This document shows, in pieces, positions 41,938 through 51,024 of a DNA stretch of 64,000 nucleotides. The notes below the pieces were generated by a model. The model was given only the letters and a program-made list of their open reading frames with translations, was not told the DNA's origin and ran no database searches. Within the stretch, counting starts at the first letter, position 1. The number at the start of each line of letters is the position of its first letter. The stretch covers positions 558,001 through 622,000 of the forward strand of contig NZ_JNIO01000002.1 of assembly GCF_000702545.1 (NCBI RefSeq). The letters are read 5' to 3'. Source of the DNA: Selenomonas sp. AB3002 (GTDB lineage: Bacteria; Bacillota; Negativicutes; Selenomonadales; Selenomonadaceae). The translations under genes were made by a program, and so were the position numbers.

Positions 41938-42969
41938 TCACACCGCACTGGGCTTGGGGTCGCTGGGGGGCTCTTCCATGGAGGATTTCTGGGAAAGCTT
42001 GTTTTTCTGCTCGGTGATGAAGGCCTGCATGACGATGAAGACGCAGAGCAGGGCTCCTACCACGATTTTCGTCCACCAGGCGGAAAGAGTGCCCTGGAAG
42101 GAGATGAAGGTCAGGATGACGCCCTGGATCAGCACACCGAAGAGGGCGCCAGGGATGAAGGCCACGCCGCCGGACAGCAGGGTGCCGCCGATGACGGAGG
42201 AGGCGATGGCATCCATTTCCATGCCAAGGCCGTGGAGGTTGTAGCCCGTCAGCATGATGAGAGCATAGGCCACGCCGCCCAGAGCGGAGCAAAATCCGCT
42301 GATGGTGTAGACGATGACCTTGGTGCGGAACACCGGCAAGCCCATGAGGGCAGCAGAGCTTTCGCTGCCGCCGATGGCGAAGACAGCCCGGCCAAACTTG
42401 GTGAACCCGAGAACCACAGCTGCGATGGCGAGAACTATCATGGCCAGCACCGCGCCCACAGACAGGAAGCCAAAGCCCAGGTCAATGCGATAGCTGGCAA
42501 TAGCTACGAAAGTCTCATTGGTAATCTGGATGGTATCACGGGAAATCACAGCCGTCATGCCGCGGCAGAAGAACATGCCTGCCAGGGTGATGATGAAGGG
42601 CTGCAAATCAAATTTGGTGATAATATACCCCTGAGCGGCACCGAAAACCAGGCCCATCAGGAGCACGAGAAGCACAGCCAGTCCCACGGGAATGGAAGTA
42701 TTGGCCAGGAGCCATGCCAGCACCATGCAGGACAGGGCCAGCACAGCACCTACAGAAAGGTCGATGCCCACGATGATCAGGGTAAAGGTAATGCCTACGG
42801 TCACGATAATCAAGGCCGCATTATCAATAAAGAGATTGAGGAAAACCTGGGGCCTTGAGAACCCCTTGTAAGCCATGATGCCTGCCCCGTAGAGGATGGC
42901 AAAGAGAGCCACCGTCACAAAGAAGGAAAAATAGGGTGAGGCAATAAGATCGTTTAATCTGCGTTTCAT
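41938..42969 (-). CDS. yjfF: Sugar ABC transporter permease (YjfF type)
   Basis: 343 aa, eight to ten spans of the RbsC-type permease. IIVGIDLSVGAVLALS is the family loop that contacts the ATPase, followed by DTIQITNETF. A charged C-terminal tail (SMEEPPSDPKPSAV) is unusual. Fourth gene of the ytfQ-R-T-yjfF set and overlapped by ytfT by four bases. In E. coli the set imports galactofuranose; here the sugar is inferred. Confidence 0.88.
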   Translation of the reverse strand: MKRRLNDLIASPYFSFFVTVALFAILYGAGIMAYKGFSRPQVFLNLFIDNAALIIVTVGITFTLIIVGIDLSVGAVLALSCMVLAWLLANTSIPVGLAVLLVLLMGLVFGAAQGYIITKFDLQPFIITLAGMFFCRGMTAVISRDTIQITNETFVAIASYRIDLGFGFLSVGAVLAMIVLAIAAVVLGFTKFGRAVFAIGGSESSAALMGLPVFRTKVIVYTISGFCSALGGVAYALIMLTGYNLHGLGMEMDAIASSVIGGTLLSGGVAFIPGALFGVLIQGVILTFISFQGTLSAWWTKIVVGALLCVFIVMQAFITEQKNKLSQKSSMEEPPSDPKPSAV

Positions 42970-44051
42970 GCTTCATTCACCATCCTTTCAGCCAGCCTGT
43001 GAGGGTCCTGAACTGCCGTCTTGCCTTTCTGGTTGCGTTTTTCCTTCCAGGCAGCGAACATTTCCTGGGCTTTCTTGGACTGGATGAGGCAGATGATGAT
43101 GACGGCTGCGGCCTTCACCACTGGCAGTTGGTCAGAGGAAACACCCAGTGCGTACATGGTAGTGGTCAAGGTCTGGATAGTGATGGCGCCCACCACGGAG
43201 CCGCCGATGTAGAACTTGCCGCCGGAGAGCAGGGTACCGCCCAGGGCCACGGCCAGGATGGCATCCATTTCCATATTGAGGCCTGCGTTGTTGGCGTCAG
43301 CCGCACGAATCAGGGAGCTCTCAATCAGACCTGAGACACCAGCGCAGAGACCGGAGAAAGCGTACACCAGGAAGATGACCATGGTGACATTGATGCCTGC
43401 ATAGCGGGCTGCGGTGGGGTTGATACCCACGGACTGGATGAAGAGGCCGATGCTGGTTTTCTTCATTAAGAAGGCCACCAGGAGAACCATTGCCAAGGCG
43501 ATGAAAATATTGGTGGGCAGGATATTGCCAGGAATGACGCCGGAGATGTACTCAAAGGGCTTGTAGTACACAGTGATGATCTGGCCCCCGGTCATGAGCT
43601 GGGCCACACCGCGGCCTGCGGTCATGAGAATCAGGGTTGCCACCATGGCCTGGATCTTGAACTTGGCCACCAGGAGGCCGTTCCAGATACCGCAGAAAAT
43701 ACCTACACCGATGGCAGCCAGGATAGCCAGGAACATGGGGGTCTCAGCCACACCGTCCCCGCGGCCGCCGATAAGGCTGCAGACCACGGCAGCGGAAATA
43801 GCCACCACGGCACCTACGGAGATATCGATGCCTGCCGTGGCAATGACGAAGGTCATGCCCAGGGACAGGATGACCAGTGAGCAGCTGCGGTTCAGGATAT
43901 CTATCAGTCTCCCGTACAGCCTGCCGTCCTCGGTAAGCTGTATGGTCATGAATCCATCTACAAACAGGGCATTGAAGGTCAGAAGCACTGCCAGCGCCAC
44001 TACCGGCAAGAACAGCGAACTGTCGCTGAAAGCCTTTAATTTCTCCCTCAT
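42966..44051 (-). CDS. ytfT: Sugar ABC transporter permease (YtfT type)
   Basis: 361 aa, RbsC-like spans with FVIATAGIDISVGAVVAISAAVVCSLIGG and LNMEMDAILAVALGGTLLSGGKFYIGGSVVGA. Overlaps ytfR and yjfF by four bases each, so the three are coupled. It forms the heterodimeric membrane channel with YjfF. Confidence 0.88.
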   Translation of the reverse strand: MREKLKAFSDSSLFLPVVALAVLLTFNALFVDGFMTIQLTEDGRLYGRLIDILNRSCSLVILSLGMTFVIATAGIDISVGAVVAISAAVVCSLIGGRGDGVAETPMFLAILAAIGVGIFCGIWNGLLVAKFKIQAMVATLILMTAGRGVAQLMTGGQIITVYYKPFEYISGVIPGNILPTNIFIALAMVLLVAFLMKKTSIGLFIQSVGINPTAARYAGINVTMVIFLVYAFSGLCAGVSGLIESSLIRAADANNAGLNMEMDAILAVALGGTLLSGGKFYIGGSVVGAITIQTLTTTMYALGVSSDQLPVVKAAAVIIICLIQSKKAQEMFAAWKEKRNQKGKTAVQDPHRLAERMVNEA

Positions 44052-45562
44052 GCCGTTTCACCTCCTGCAATAGCACGCATCACGTTGTCAGAGCTGACCT
44101 CGCTGCCAGTGAGCTCCGCCACCTTGCGGCGGTCCTTCATGACAATGAGCTTCGTGCAGGTACGCACCATCTCGTCCATCTCACCAGAGATAAAGACCAC
44201 GGCCATGCCCCGCTCCTTGGCCAGCTTGATGGCCAGCTTCTCGATTTCCGTCTTGGTGCCCACGTCGATACCGCGGGTGGGCTCGTCCAAAATCAGGAGC
44301 TCCGGCTGGGTTGCCAGCCAGCGGGCGATGATGACCTTCTGCTGGTTGCCGCCGGAAAGGTTCTTGATGAGCTGCTCACGGTCGGACACCTTGATTTTCA
44401 GCAGATCGATGTACTTGTCGGCAATCTCACACTGCTTCTTATAAGGAATATGCTTCATCATGCCGTCTTTGGCCTGCATGGCCAGAATAATGTTCTCGCG
44501 CACAGAAAGATCGCCAATGATGCCGGAGGTTTTGCGGTCCTCAGGGCAGAAAGCAATGCGCTCCCGCATGGCGCTCATGGGGCTGCCAAACTTCACGGGC
44601 TGGCCCTTGACCTTGAGCTGTCCCTTGCTGATGCCCTCCACGCCGAAGAGCAGTTCTGCTGTCTCCGTGCGGCCAGAACCCAGCAGACCTGCAAAACCTA
44701 CCACTTCGCCCTTGTGGATCTGCAGGTCCACATCGGCCAGCTTGCCCACCTGGGAAATATGGTCTGCTTCGATGAACATTTCTTCCTGCGGCTTGCTCTT
44801 GTCGTTGGCATCGTCCATATGGGCCACTTCGGAGAGATCCTTGCCCACCATCTTGGCGATAAGCTCCAAACGGGGCAGCTTGGCCACTTCATAAGAACCA
44901 ACCAGTTCGCCGTTGCGCAGCACTGTGATATGGTCGCAAAGGTCGTAAATCTGTTCCAGGAAATGAGATATGAAGATAATGCCCATGCCCCGCTTCTGCA
45001 GCTGGCGGATGATCCTGAAGAGGCGTTCCGTTTCCTTTTCGTCCAGAGAAGAAGTAGGCTCGTCCAAAATCAGAATCTTGGCTTCGATATCCACAGCTCT
45101 GGCGATGGCTATCATCTGCTGCACAGCCACTGAATAATGGTCCAGAGTCTTGGTGACATCAATGTTTACTCCCAAACCTGCCAGCAGCTCCTCAGAGCGC
45201 TGGTTGATGGTCTTCCAGTCGATGAAACCGTACTTGCGCGGCTCCCTGCCGATATAGATATTCTCTGCCACCGTCAGATTCTTGCACAGGTTGACCTCCT
45301 GATACACGGTGGAAATGCCGCATTCCTGGGCTTCCTTCGGCGTGCGGGGAGAAATGCGCTTCCCCTGCAGGGTGATGGTGCCCCCATCACGCTGATAAAC
45401 CCCTGTCAGCACCTTGACCAATGTGGATTTTCCTGCACCGTTCTCACCCATCAGGGAGTGAATCTCACCTGCGTGGAGGGTGAAGTCCACATTGGAGAGC
45501 GCCCTGACTCCCGGAAAAACTTTGTCGATGTGCCGCATTTCCAACAAGGCTTTTTCTTCCAT
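44048..45562 (-). CDS. ytfR: Sugar ABC transporter, dual ATP-binding protein
   Basis: 504 aa from ATG 45562 after GGGGTGGG; the longer frame to 45715 has no RBS. Two fused ABC domains: Walker A GENGAGKST and Walker B ILILDEPTSSLD in the first; signature LSGGNQQKVIIARWLA and LLILDEPTRGIDVG in the second. The second Walker A (FAGLLGSGRTETAELLFG) is degenerate, as usual for RbsA/YtfR proteins. It sits 370 bp after ytfQ, separated by a hairpin and a MITE-like element. Confidence 0.92.
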   Translation of the reverse strand: MEEKALLEMRHIDKVFPGVRALSNVDFTLHAGEIHSLMGENGAGKSTLVKVLTGVYQRDGGTITLQGKRISPRTPKEAQECGISTVYQEVNLCKNLTVAENIYIGREPRKYGFIDWKTINQRSEELLAGLGVNIDVTKTLDHYSVAVQQMIAIARAVDIEAKILILDEPTSSLDEKETERLFRIIRQLQKRGMGIIFISHFLEQIYDLCDHITVLRNGELVGSYEVAKLPRLELIAKMVGKDLSEVAHMDDANDKSKPQEEMFIEADHISQVGKLADVDLQIHKGEVVGFAGLLGSGRTETAELLFGVEGISKGQLKVKGQPVKFGSPMSAMRERIAFCPEDRKTSGIIGDLSVRENIILAMQAKDGMMKHIPYKKQCEIADKYIDLLKIKVSDREQLIKNLSGGNQQKVIIARWLATQPELLILDEPTRGIDVGTKTEIEKLAIKLAKERGMAVVFISGEMDEMVRTCTKLIVMKDRRKVAELTGSEVSSDNVMRAIAGGETA

Positions 45563-45656
45563 AAATCCCACCCCATAACTTTCAGAATCCATGCTTCTGC
45601 ATGATAATACACACTTATTATAGCATTGCATAAAATTATATAAAAGTTTCCGTGCC

Positions 45657-45820
45657 AGGGCGTGTTGATTAAATGAGCTTGGTCCAGATTTGCGGGGATT
45701 GGCTATCCAATGCAAGGCGACAAACCGGAGGCATAGCGGTGCTATGTCGAGGATTTGTCAACGCAGCAGGGACAGTCAAGACCCGTGAAGATGGGCTGAG
45801 TGAATTAATCAACACGCCCT
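45657..45820. repeat. MITE-like element, 164 bp
   Basis: Perfect 16-bp terminal inverted repeats AGGGCGTGTTGATTAA / TTAATCAACACGCCCT bound a non-coding centre. I see no clear target duplication. A shorter relative lies at 8906-8970. It is inserted between ytfQ and ytfR. Confidence 0.75.
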
Positions 45821-45839
45821 ACGCCCTTTTGGGCATAGA

Positions 45840-45893
45840 AAGGGCCGCGCTGCCTTAGGAGGCTTTTGATACTCCCCTGGCGGGCGCGGCCTT
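45840..45893 (-). terminator. Attenuating hairpin after ytfQ
   Basis: Minus strand arms AAAGGCCGCGCC / GGCAGCGCGGCCCTTT with an internal hairpin, 40 bp past the ytfQ stop. Likely lowers read-through so the binding protein is made in excess. Confidence 0.65.
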
Positions 45894-45933
45894 TCCTGCT
45901 TGCTGTGTCTAGGTTTGGATCATTAGTTTGTTC

Positions 45934-46962
45934 TTAGTACTTGCGCTCCGGCAGGGTCTTCTCAGCTACATCAGCAGGGAAGATGCCTTCGTCAACGTAT
46001 ACGAGCTTCTCAACCTTTTCGCCCTTGAGGATCTTCTTGGCAGTCTCCATGAGCAGCTGGCCCTGGAGGGGGTTGCACTCTACGGTGCAGTTTGCCTTGC
46101 CCTCGATCATAGCCTGGAAGATACCCTTCACGCCATCGATGGAAACGATGGTGATGTCCTTGCCGGGCTGGAGGCCTGCAGCCTCGATAGCCTGGATAGC
46201 GCCGAGAGCCATGTCATCATTATGAGCGAAGAGAACGTCAATCTTGTCACGGTCGGACTTCAGGAAGGACTCCATGACCTCCTGGCCCTTCTGACGGGTG
46301 AACTCACCGGTCTGGGAAGCGAGGATATTGAACTTCTTGCCATCAGCAGCTTCTGCCATAGCATTCTTGAAACCTTCCTGGCGGCGGATAGCCACGGAAG
46401 AACCAACAGTACCTTCAAGGACAACTACCTGGAACTGGTCGCCACCAGCGCGGGGGGTCTTGTTGTTCTTCTTCATGTACTCATCGAGCCATTTGAAGAC
46501 GTTCTGGCCTTCCTTCACGGAGTCGGTGCCAATCTTTGCAACATAGAGGCTGTCATCAGAGAGCTTCACATCGCGGTCAACTACGATGACGGGAATCTTG
46601 GCATCCTTTGCTTCCTTCAGCACAGTGTCCCAACCGGTCTCAACGATAGGAACGAAAGCGATGATATCAACGCCCTGGGCGATGAAGGAACGGATGGCCT
46701 TGATCTGGTTCTCCTGCTTCTGCTGAGCATCGGAGAACTGGAGATCAATGCCTGCGTCCTTGGCAGCCTGCTTGACGGATTCAGTATTGGCAGTTCTCCA
46801 CTCGGATTCCGCTCCGATCTGGGAGAAGCCCATGGTGATTTTCTTGTCCCCGCCGGCGCTGGAGCCAGAGCTGGAACCGGAGGATTTCTCATCGCCGCCA
46901 CCGCAGCCTGCGGCCACTACCATCATCATGATGGCCATTACTAATGCAAGAATCTTTTTCAT
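45934..46962 (-). CDS. ytfQ: Sugar ABC transporter substrate-binding lipoprotein
   Basis: 342 aa from ATG 46962, seven bases after AGGAGACG; the longer frame is spurious. Lipobox VVAAGC (Cys near residue 20) then a Ser/Gly linker. The mature part (ITMGFSQIGAESEWRTANTESVKQAAKDAG, VVDRDVKLSD, HNDDMALGAIQAIEAAGLQPGKDI, VECNPLQGQLLMETAKKIL) matches YtfQ, the galactofuranose-binding protein, rather than RbsB. First gene of the operon, with its own strong promoter and operator. Confidence 0.92.
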   Translation of the reverse strand: MKKILALVMAIMMMVVAAGCGGGDEKSSGSSSGSSAGGDKKITMGFSQIGAESEWRTANTESVKQAAKDAGIDLQFSDAQQKQENQIKAIRSFIAQGVDIIAFVPIVETGWDTVLKEAKDAKIPVIVVDRDVKLSDDSLYVAKIGTDSVKEGQNVFKWLDEYMKKNNKTPRAGGDQFQVVVLEGTVGSSVAIRRQEGFKNAMAEAADGKKFNILASQTGEFTRQKGQEVMESFLKSDRDKIDVLFAHNDDMALGAIQAIEAAGLQPGKDITIVSIDGVKGIFQAMIEGKANCTVECNPLQGQLLMETAKKILKGEKVEKLVYVDEGIFPADVAEKTLPERKY

Positions 46963-47060
46963 TTCTTCGTCTCCTTTGGGTTTGCCAGAACCTAGACTGA
47001 AACTAAACTCTTGAAATTCCCCTGTTTGTAGTCTCCCATCCCTCCTCAAAATTGTACCCC

Positions 47061-47078
47061 TCGAGCAAGTTTGCTCGA
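47061..47078. promoter_or_regulatory. Perfect palindromic operator upstream of ytfQ
   Basis: TCGAGCAA-GT-TTGCTCGA, 8-bp arms, just downstream of the ytfQ -10. A degenerate second copy begins TCGAGCAC at 47162. It looks like a LacI/GntR-type site, but no regulator gene is adjacent. Confidence 0.65.
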
Positions 47079-47099
47079 ACACAATTTCAATCTACTTAT

Positions 47100-47128
47100 A
47101 AGATACACATTTATCAGACAGTTGTCAA
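47100..47128 (-). promoter_or_regulatory. Promoter of ytfQ
   Basis: Minus strand TTGACA (47123-47128), 17-bp spacer, TATCTT (47100-47105). Confidence 0.75.
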
Positions 47129-47216
47129 GTTCTTTCTTGAATTTTATTTTTATAAATCGGTTCGAGCACACTTTCTCGTGGTGCACCATATAAATTTGGA
47201 CATACACATATAAAAA

Positions 47217-47425
47217 AGCCTCCCTCTCAGAGGGAGGTGGCAGCCCGAAGGGCTGACGGATAAGTTTTAGAAGCGTACATTATAGGCCTTACCTGCCCCG
47301 TGAAACGGGGAAGGGGGACCGCCGCCAGGCGGTGGAAGGGGCGATGGTAACGTAACGGCTTCGATTCCCCCTTCCACCGGCTTCGCCGGTCCCCCTCCCC
47401 CGCAAGCGGTGGAGGTAAGGTCTGC
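47217..47425. repeat. Compound GC-rich inverted repeat, copy C
   Basis: The left part (47217-47265) resembles one end of the CCTTCCCC family (copies A and D). The right part (47285-47425) matches copy B at 30804-30936, with CCGTGAAACGGGG, GGCGGTGG and CGCAAGCGGTGGAGG. It appears to be two related repeats placed side by side, filling the 480-bp gap between ytfQ and the helicase gene together with the ytfQ promoter. Confidence 0.7.
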
Positions 47426-47484
47426 TAAAAACGTAGCCCCCTAAATGGAAAAATTCACTGCTCGCAAGTATAGCTCATTGCCCC

Positions 47485-50400
47485 TCACCTCTGAAACAGC
47501 TCCCTTATCTCCTCATCCGTCAGCTTGGACAGGAAGTTTTCGCCGGGCTGTATCATCTTGTCTATGAGATTCTTTTTCTTCTGCTGCAGGTCGTAGATTT
47601 TCTCCTCCACCGTATCCTTCATGATCAGGCGCACCACCTGCACATTGTTCTTCTGGCCCAGGCGGTAGGCGCGGTCGGTGGCCTGGTCCTCCACGGCGGG
47701 GTTCCACCAGGGGTCGACATGCAGCACCATATCCGCCCCCGTGAGATTCAGCCCCGTGCCACCGGCCTTGAGGGAAATCAGGAACACAGGCCTGTTGCCT
47801 GCGTTGAAGGATTTCACCAGATTAAGGCGTTCAAGAGCAGGGGTGCTGCCATCCAGATAGTGATACTTCATGCCCATCTTTTGGAGCCTGTCCCCAATAT
47901 GCCCCAGAAGGGTGGTGAACTGGGAGAAAATCAACAGGCGGTGGCCAGCCTCCACCGCATCTCCCACGATTTCCTCCAGCACATCCAGCTTGCCAGAGCC
48001 GCCATTGTAATCCTCCAAAAAGAGCGAAGGGTCGCAGGCAATCTGCCGCAGACGGGTGAGGATAGCCAGGATCTTGATCTTCGTCTCCCCAATATTCCTC
48101 TCTTTCAGAGCTTCGTTGAATTCCTTCTGGCTCTTGAGGAACCAGGCCTTGTAGACCTTGTCCTGCTTCGGGGTCATCTCGCAGGTCTGGCGGCGCTCCA
48201 CCTTGTCAGGCAGCTCTGTCAGCACATCCTGCTTCAGGCGGCGCAGGATAAAGGGCATGATGTGGCGTCTGAGGTCTGCGGCCGCCTGCTCGTCCTGCTC
48301 CTTGACAATGGGGGTTTCATATTTCTGCTTGAACTTCGGCTGGGTCAGGAGATACCCGGGCATCAGGTAATCAAAAAGCGACCACAATTCCGTCAAAGTA
48401 TTCTCTATAGGCGTGCCAGTGAGGGCAAAGAAACCCTCTGCCTGCAGCTGCTTCACGCTATGGGCATTCTGGGTGCCGGGATTCTTGATATGCTGGGCCT
48501 CGTCCAGGATGGCATAGCGGAAATGGCAGGGAGCATAAAGATCAATATCCCGCTTCAGCATATTGTAAGTGGTGATAAGAAGATCTGCCTCCCCGGGCTG
48601 ATTCTTCTGGGGCAAAGATTTTTTGAGGATTTCCTCTCGCTCTTCCTTGGTGCCCGCCACCGCTATGGCTTTGAGCCGGGGCGTGAAGCGCCGGGCCTCA
48701 TCCAGCCAGTTGTAGACCAAAGAGGTGGGAGCCACCACCAGGGAAGGCGGCGAAACCTTACCCTCTTTCTCATCTTCCTCCTTCTTGGCCAGCAGGAAGG
48801 TTAGCACCTGCAAGGTCTTGCCCAGACCCATGTCATCGGCGAGAATCCCCCCCAGATGGCACTGGGCAAGGCCAGACAGCCAATTGAAGCCCGTTACCTG
48901 ATAGTCGCGCAGGGTATCAGTGAGACTTGCGGGCACTTCGTAGTCCGAATCCTGAGGGCTCCTCACGCGCCGCACCACCTGACGAAAGATCTGGCTGCGC
49001 TTCAAAGTTATATCACCCTGATTTTCCCGGGCCAGCGTATCAATATACATGGCCTGAGCCAGGGGCAGTACAGCGGTTTCCCCTGCTTTCACATTCTTCT
49101 TGCCCAAACCCGTGTTTTCCACAAACTCTGCCAGAGCCGCCAGCTGCTGATCCCCCAGAGTCACAAAGGTACGGTCTTTCAACCTGTGGTAGCGGCGCTT
49201 TTTGCGGTAAGAGGCCAGAATATCCATCATTTCCTTGAAATCCAGATCTTCCGCCTTGAAGGACACTTCCAGCAGATTATCGTCATTGACGCTGACCCCT
49301 GCCGTCACCTTGGGCATACGGCGGACAGGCTTTTCCTGGAAGGCATCCTCATAGAAGATTTCCACCCATTCCGGCAGGGCAGGCAGTTCCTCATAGAGGA
49401 AATCGTAGCTCCTCTCCTCATCCCGCTGCACGTAACGGTTCCCTTCCGGCTGAAAGCCGTAATTGGCCAGTCGCAACTCGATTTCCTTCTCTCCGCTCTC
49501 GTTGCGCACCAATTGCTGGCCCCGAGGGAGCTGGAGCTTCTTATCAACCAGAGGATTGAACTTATTATCACCATAGGCGTAGACAGGCCGCACGGAAATG
49601 CCTTCACCTTCATAGTCAAGATAGAGTTCACAGGCCAGGGGCTCGAAGATGAACTTATCCTCAAAGCCCTCAGCCACTTCCACCTCCACCACACGGCGAA
49701 GGCGAGGCAGGACCAGGGAGAAGAAACGGGTCATATCCTGAGGGGAAAGGCTGATGCCATGGGGATTATTCCTGGCCACATACATGAAAGGCCGCACATC
49801 TTTATCAAAATCATCGTCAGTATGATAAATCTTGCCATCCACATAGAGATACCTGTTTTCATCGTCCAGGAAGCAGGCAGTATCCCCCACCGCAAAATCA
49901 ATCAGGCCGCCCCCATCATCCTCTCTCTCCACCGTCAGCTTGAAAGGAGGATTTCCCGGTGCTGTCTCCACTGTCTCCGTTTGGGAATTATTTATATTGA
50001 ACTCAAAGGGCTGCCCTGCCATGATTTCCAGGAACTTGGCAAAATTTTCATTGCCAAGTTTGAACTTCTTGGCATCAAAGGTCAGGCTGCGGCCATAGTA
50101 GCCATAACTGTAATAGCCGTATTCCGAACAGGACATCAGGTCCCGTTCCCGCCGCCGGGCTTCATCTATCAGCTTGAACAGCTTCTCCGAGGTCTCATCT
50201 GCCCAGACGAAATTGCTGGTATCAATGGAATTTTTGGTGCCCAAAGGCCAGGACTGGCCCTCCTTGACGCACTGGCGGAAGGAAAGAGGGTCTTTCAGCA
50301 CATAAAGCCTGTCCTCCCCCACCTTGAATTCCAGCCACCGCTCATAACCACCACGCATCTCCACTACCATGAGCTTCGGCACCAGCTGAATCCTCTGCCT

Positions 50401-50904
50401 GCACCTGTTTTCCTGAGCCGACTCCACCTGAGGAGCGTAAAACTCGAACAGTTCCTTACTTACTTTCGCATCCCGTTTCTTCTTTTGCTCCCTGGCCAAA
50501 TCCCTGCCGGTCTTGAGGTCATTTTTGAACTCCCCAAAGGTTTCCATCAAAGCTTCCAAAACCTGCGCAGGCTTTGCATTGGTTCGTTCTATATGCTGGA
50601 CAATTTTTTCGAAACCTTCTTCTTTTTTCTGCTCCTCACGAATGGCGAAAAGAGTTGCCACCACATGCTTGCAAGCATCCTCTTCATCTCCAATGGGACA
50701 ATTGCAGTGCCAATCATATACTTCACTTCCATCCTCTGAAAGCTCTACCGACACACGATATTTCCGTGTTCCCTTGACCACAGCCGAATACGCTTGTTCT
50801 CCTTCGCTCTCCAGCTCGAAAACTCGTCCCTGCTTATAGTAACTCTTTCCTCTGGACAAATATGTGCTGTTAGTGGTATACCTTATGGCTTCAATATCCA
50901 GCAA
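47485..50904 (-). CDS. SNF2-family helicase with N-terminal SWIM zinc finger
   Basis: 1,139 aa. An N-terminal SWIM zinc finger (WHCNCP ... DACKHVVA, about residues 65-82) is followed by a bacterial SNF2-associated domain, then the SNF2 ATPase: motif I ADDMGLGKT near residue 690, motif II DEAQHIKN, and helicase C motifs FLISLKAGGTGLNLTGAD and DQATDRAYRLGQ (motifs V and VI). Known family members remodel protein-DNA complexes; bacterial examples resemble RapA and act in transcription or repair. It stands alone. Starting at the ATG 50904 keeps the full SWIM domain. Confidence 0.93.
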   Translation of the reverse strand: MLDIEAIRYTTNSTYLSRGKSYYKQGRVFELESEGEQAYSAVVKGTRKYRVSVELSEDGSEVYDWHCNCPIGDEEDACKHVVATLFAIREEQKKEEGFEKIVQHIERTNAKPAQVLEALMETFGEFKNDLKTGRDLAREQKKKRDAKVSKELFEFYAPQVESAQENRCRQRIQLVPKLMVVEMRGGYERWLEFKVGEDRLYVLKDPLSFRQCVKEGQSWPLGTKNSIDTSNFVWADETSEKLFKLIDEARRRERDLMSCSEYGYYSYGYYGRSLTFDAKKFKLGNENFAKFLEIMAGQPFEFNINNSQTETVETAPGNPPFKLTVEREDDGGGLIDFAVGDTACFLDDENRYLYVDGKIYHTDDDFDKDVRPFMYVARNNPHGISLSPQDMTRFFSLVLPRLRRVVEVEVAEGFEDKFIFEPLACELYLDYEGEGISVRPVYAYGDNKFNPLVDKKLQLPRGQQLVRNESGEKEIELRLANYGFQPEGNRYVQRDEERSYDFLYEELPALPEWVEIFYEDAFQEKPVRRMPKVTAGVSVNDDNLLEVSFKAEDLDFKEMMDILASYRKKRRYHRLKDRTFVTLGDQQLAALAEFVENTGLGKKNVKAGETAVLPLAQAMYIDTLARENQGDITLKRSQIFRQVVRRVRSPQDSDYEVPASLTDTLRDYQVTGFNWLSGLAQCHLGGILADDMGLGKTLQVLTFLLAKKEEDEKEGKVSPPSLVVAPTSLVYNWLDEARRFTPRLKAIAVAGTKEEREEILKKSLPQKNQPGEADLLITTYNMLKRDIDLYAPCHFRYAILDEAQHIKNPGTQNAHSVKQLQAEGFFALTGTPIENTLTELWSLFDYLMPGYLLTQPKFKQKYETPIVKEQDEQAAADLRRHIMPFILRRLKQDVLTELPDKVERRQTCEMTPKQDKVYKAWFLKSQKEFNEALKERNIGETKIKILAILTRLRQIACDPSLFLEDYNGGSGKLDVLEEIVGDAVEAGHRLLIFSQFTTLLGHIGDRLQKMGMKYHYLDGSTPALERLNLVKSFNAGNRPVFLISLKAGGTGLNLTGADMVLHVDPWWNPAVEDQATDRAYRLGQKNNVQVVRLIMKDTVEEKIYDLQQKKKNLIDKMIQPGENFLSKLTDEEIRELFQR

Positions 50905-51024
50905 GCCATCCCTCTCCCCTCATCTATGCAAACCGCCTTGAACCAATCACAGCGTTATGTTAAACTTTATCTATCTTAATATTCTAGCATAATCAGAAGT
51001 AATCTGGAAAGGTCTGAACACCTT

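Noticed and set aside
48856-50739. 627-codon frame antisense to the SNF2 helicase gene
   Set aside because: No family resemblance or RBS; the sense strand carries all SNF2 motifs.
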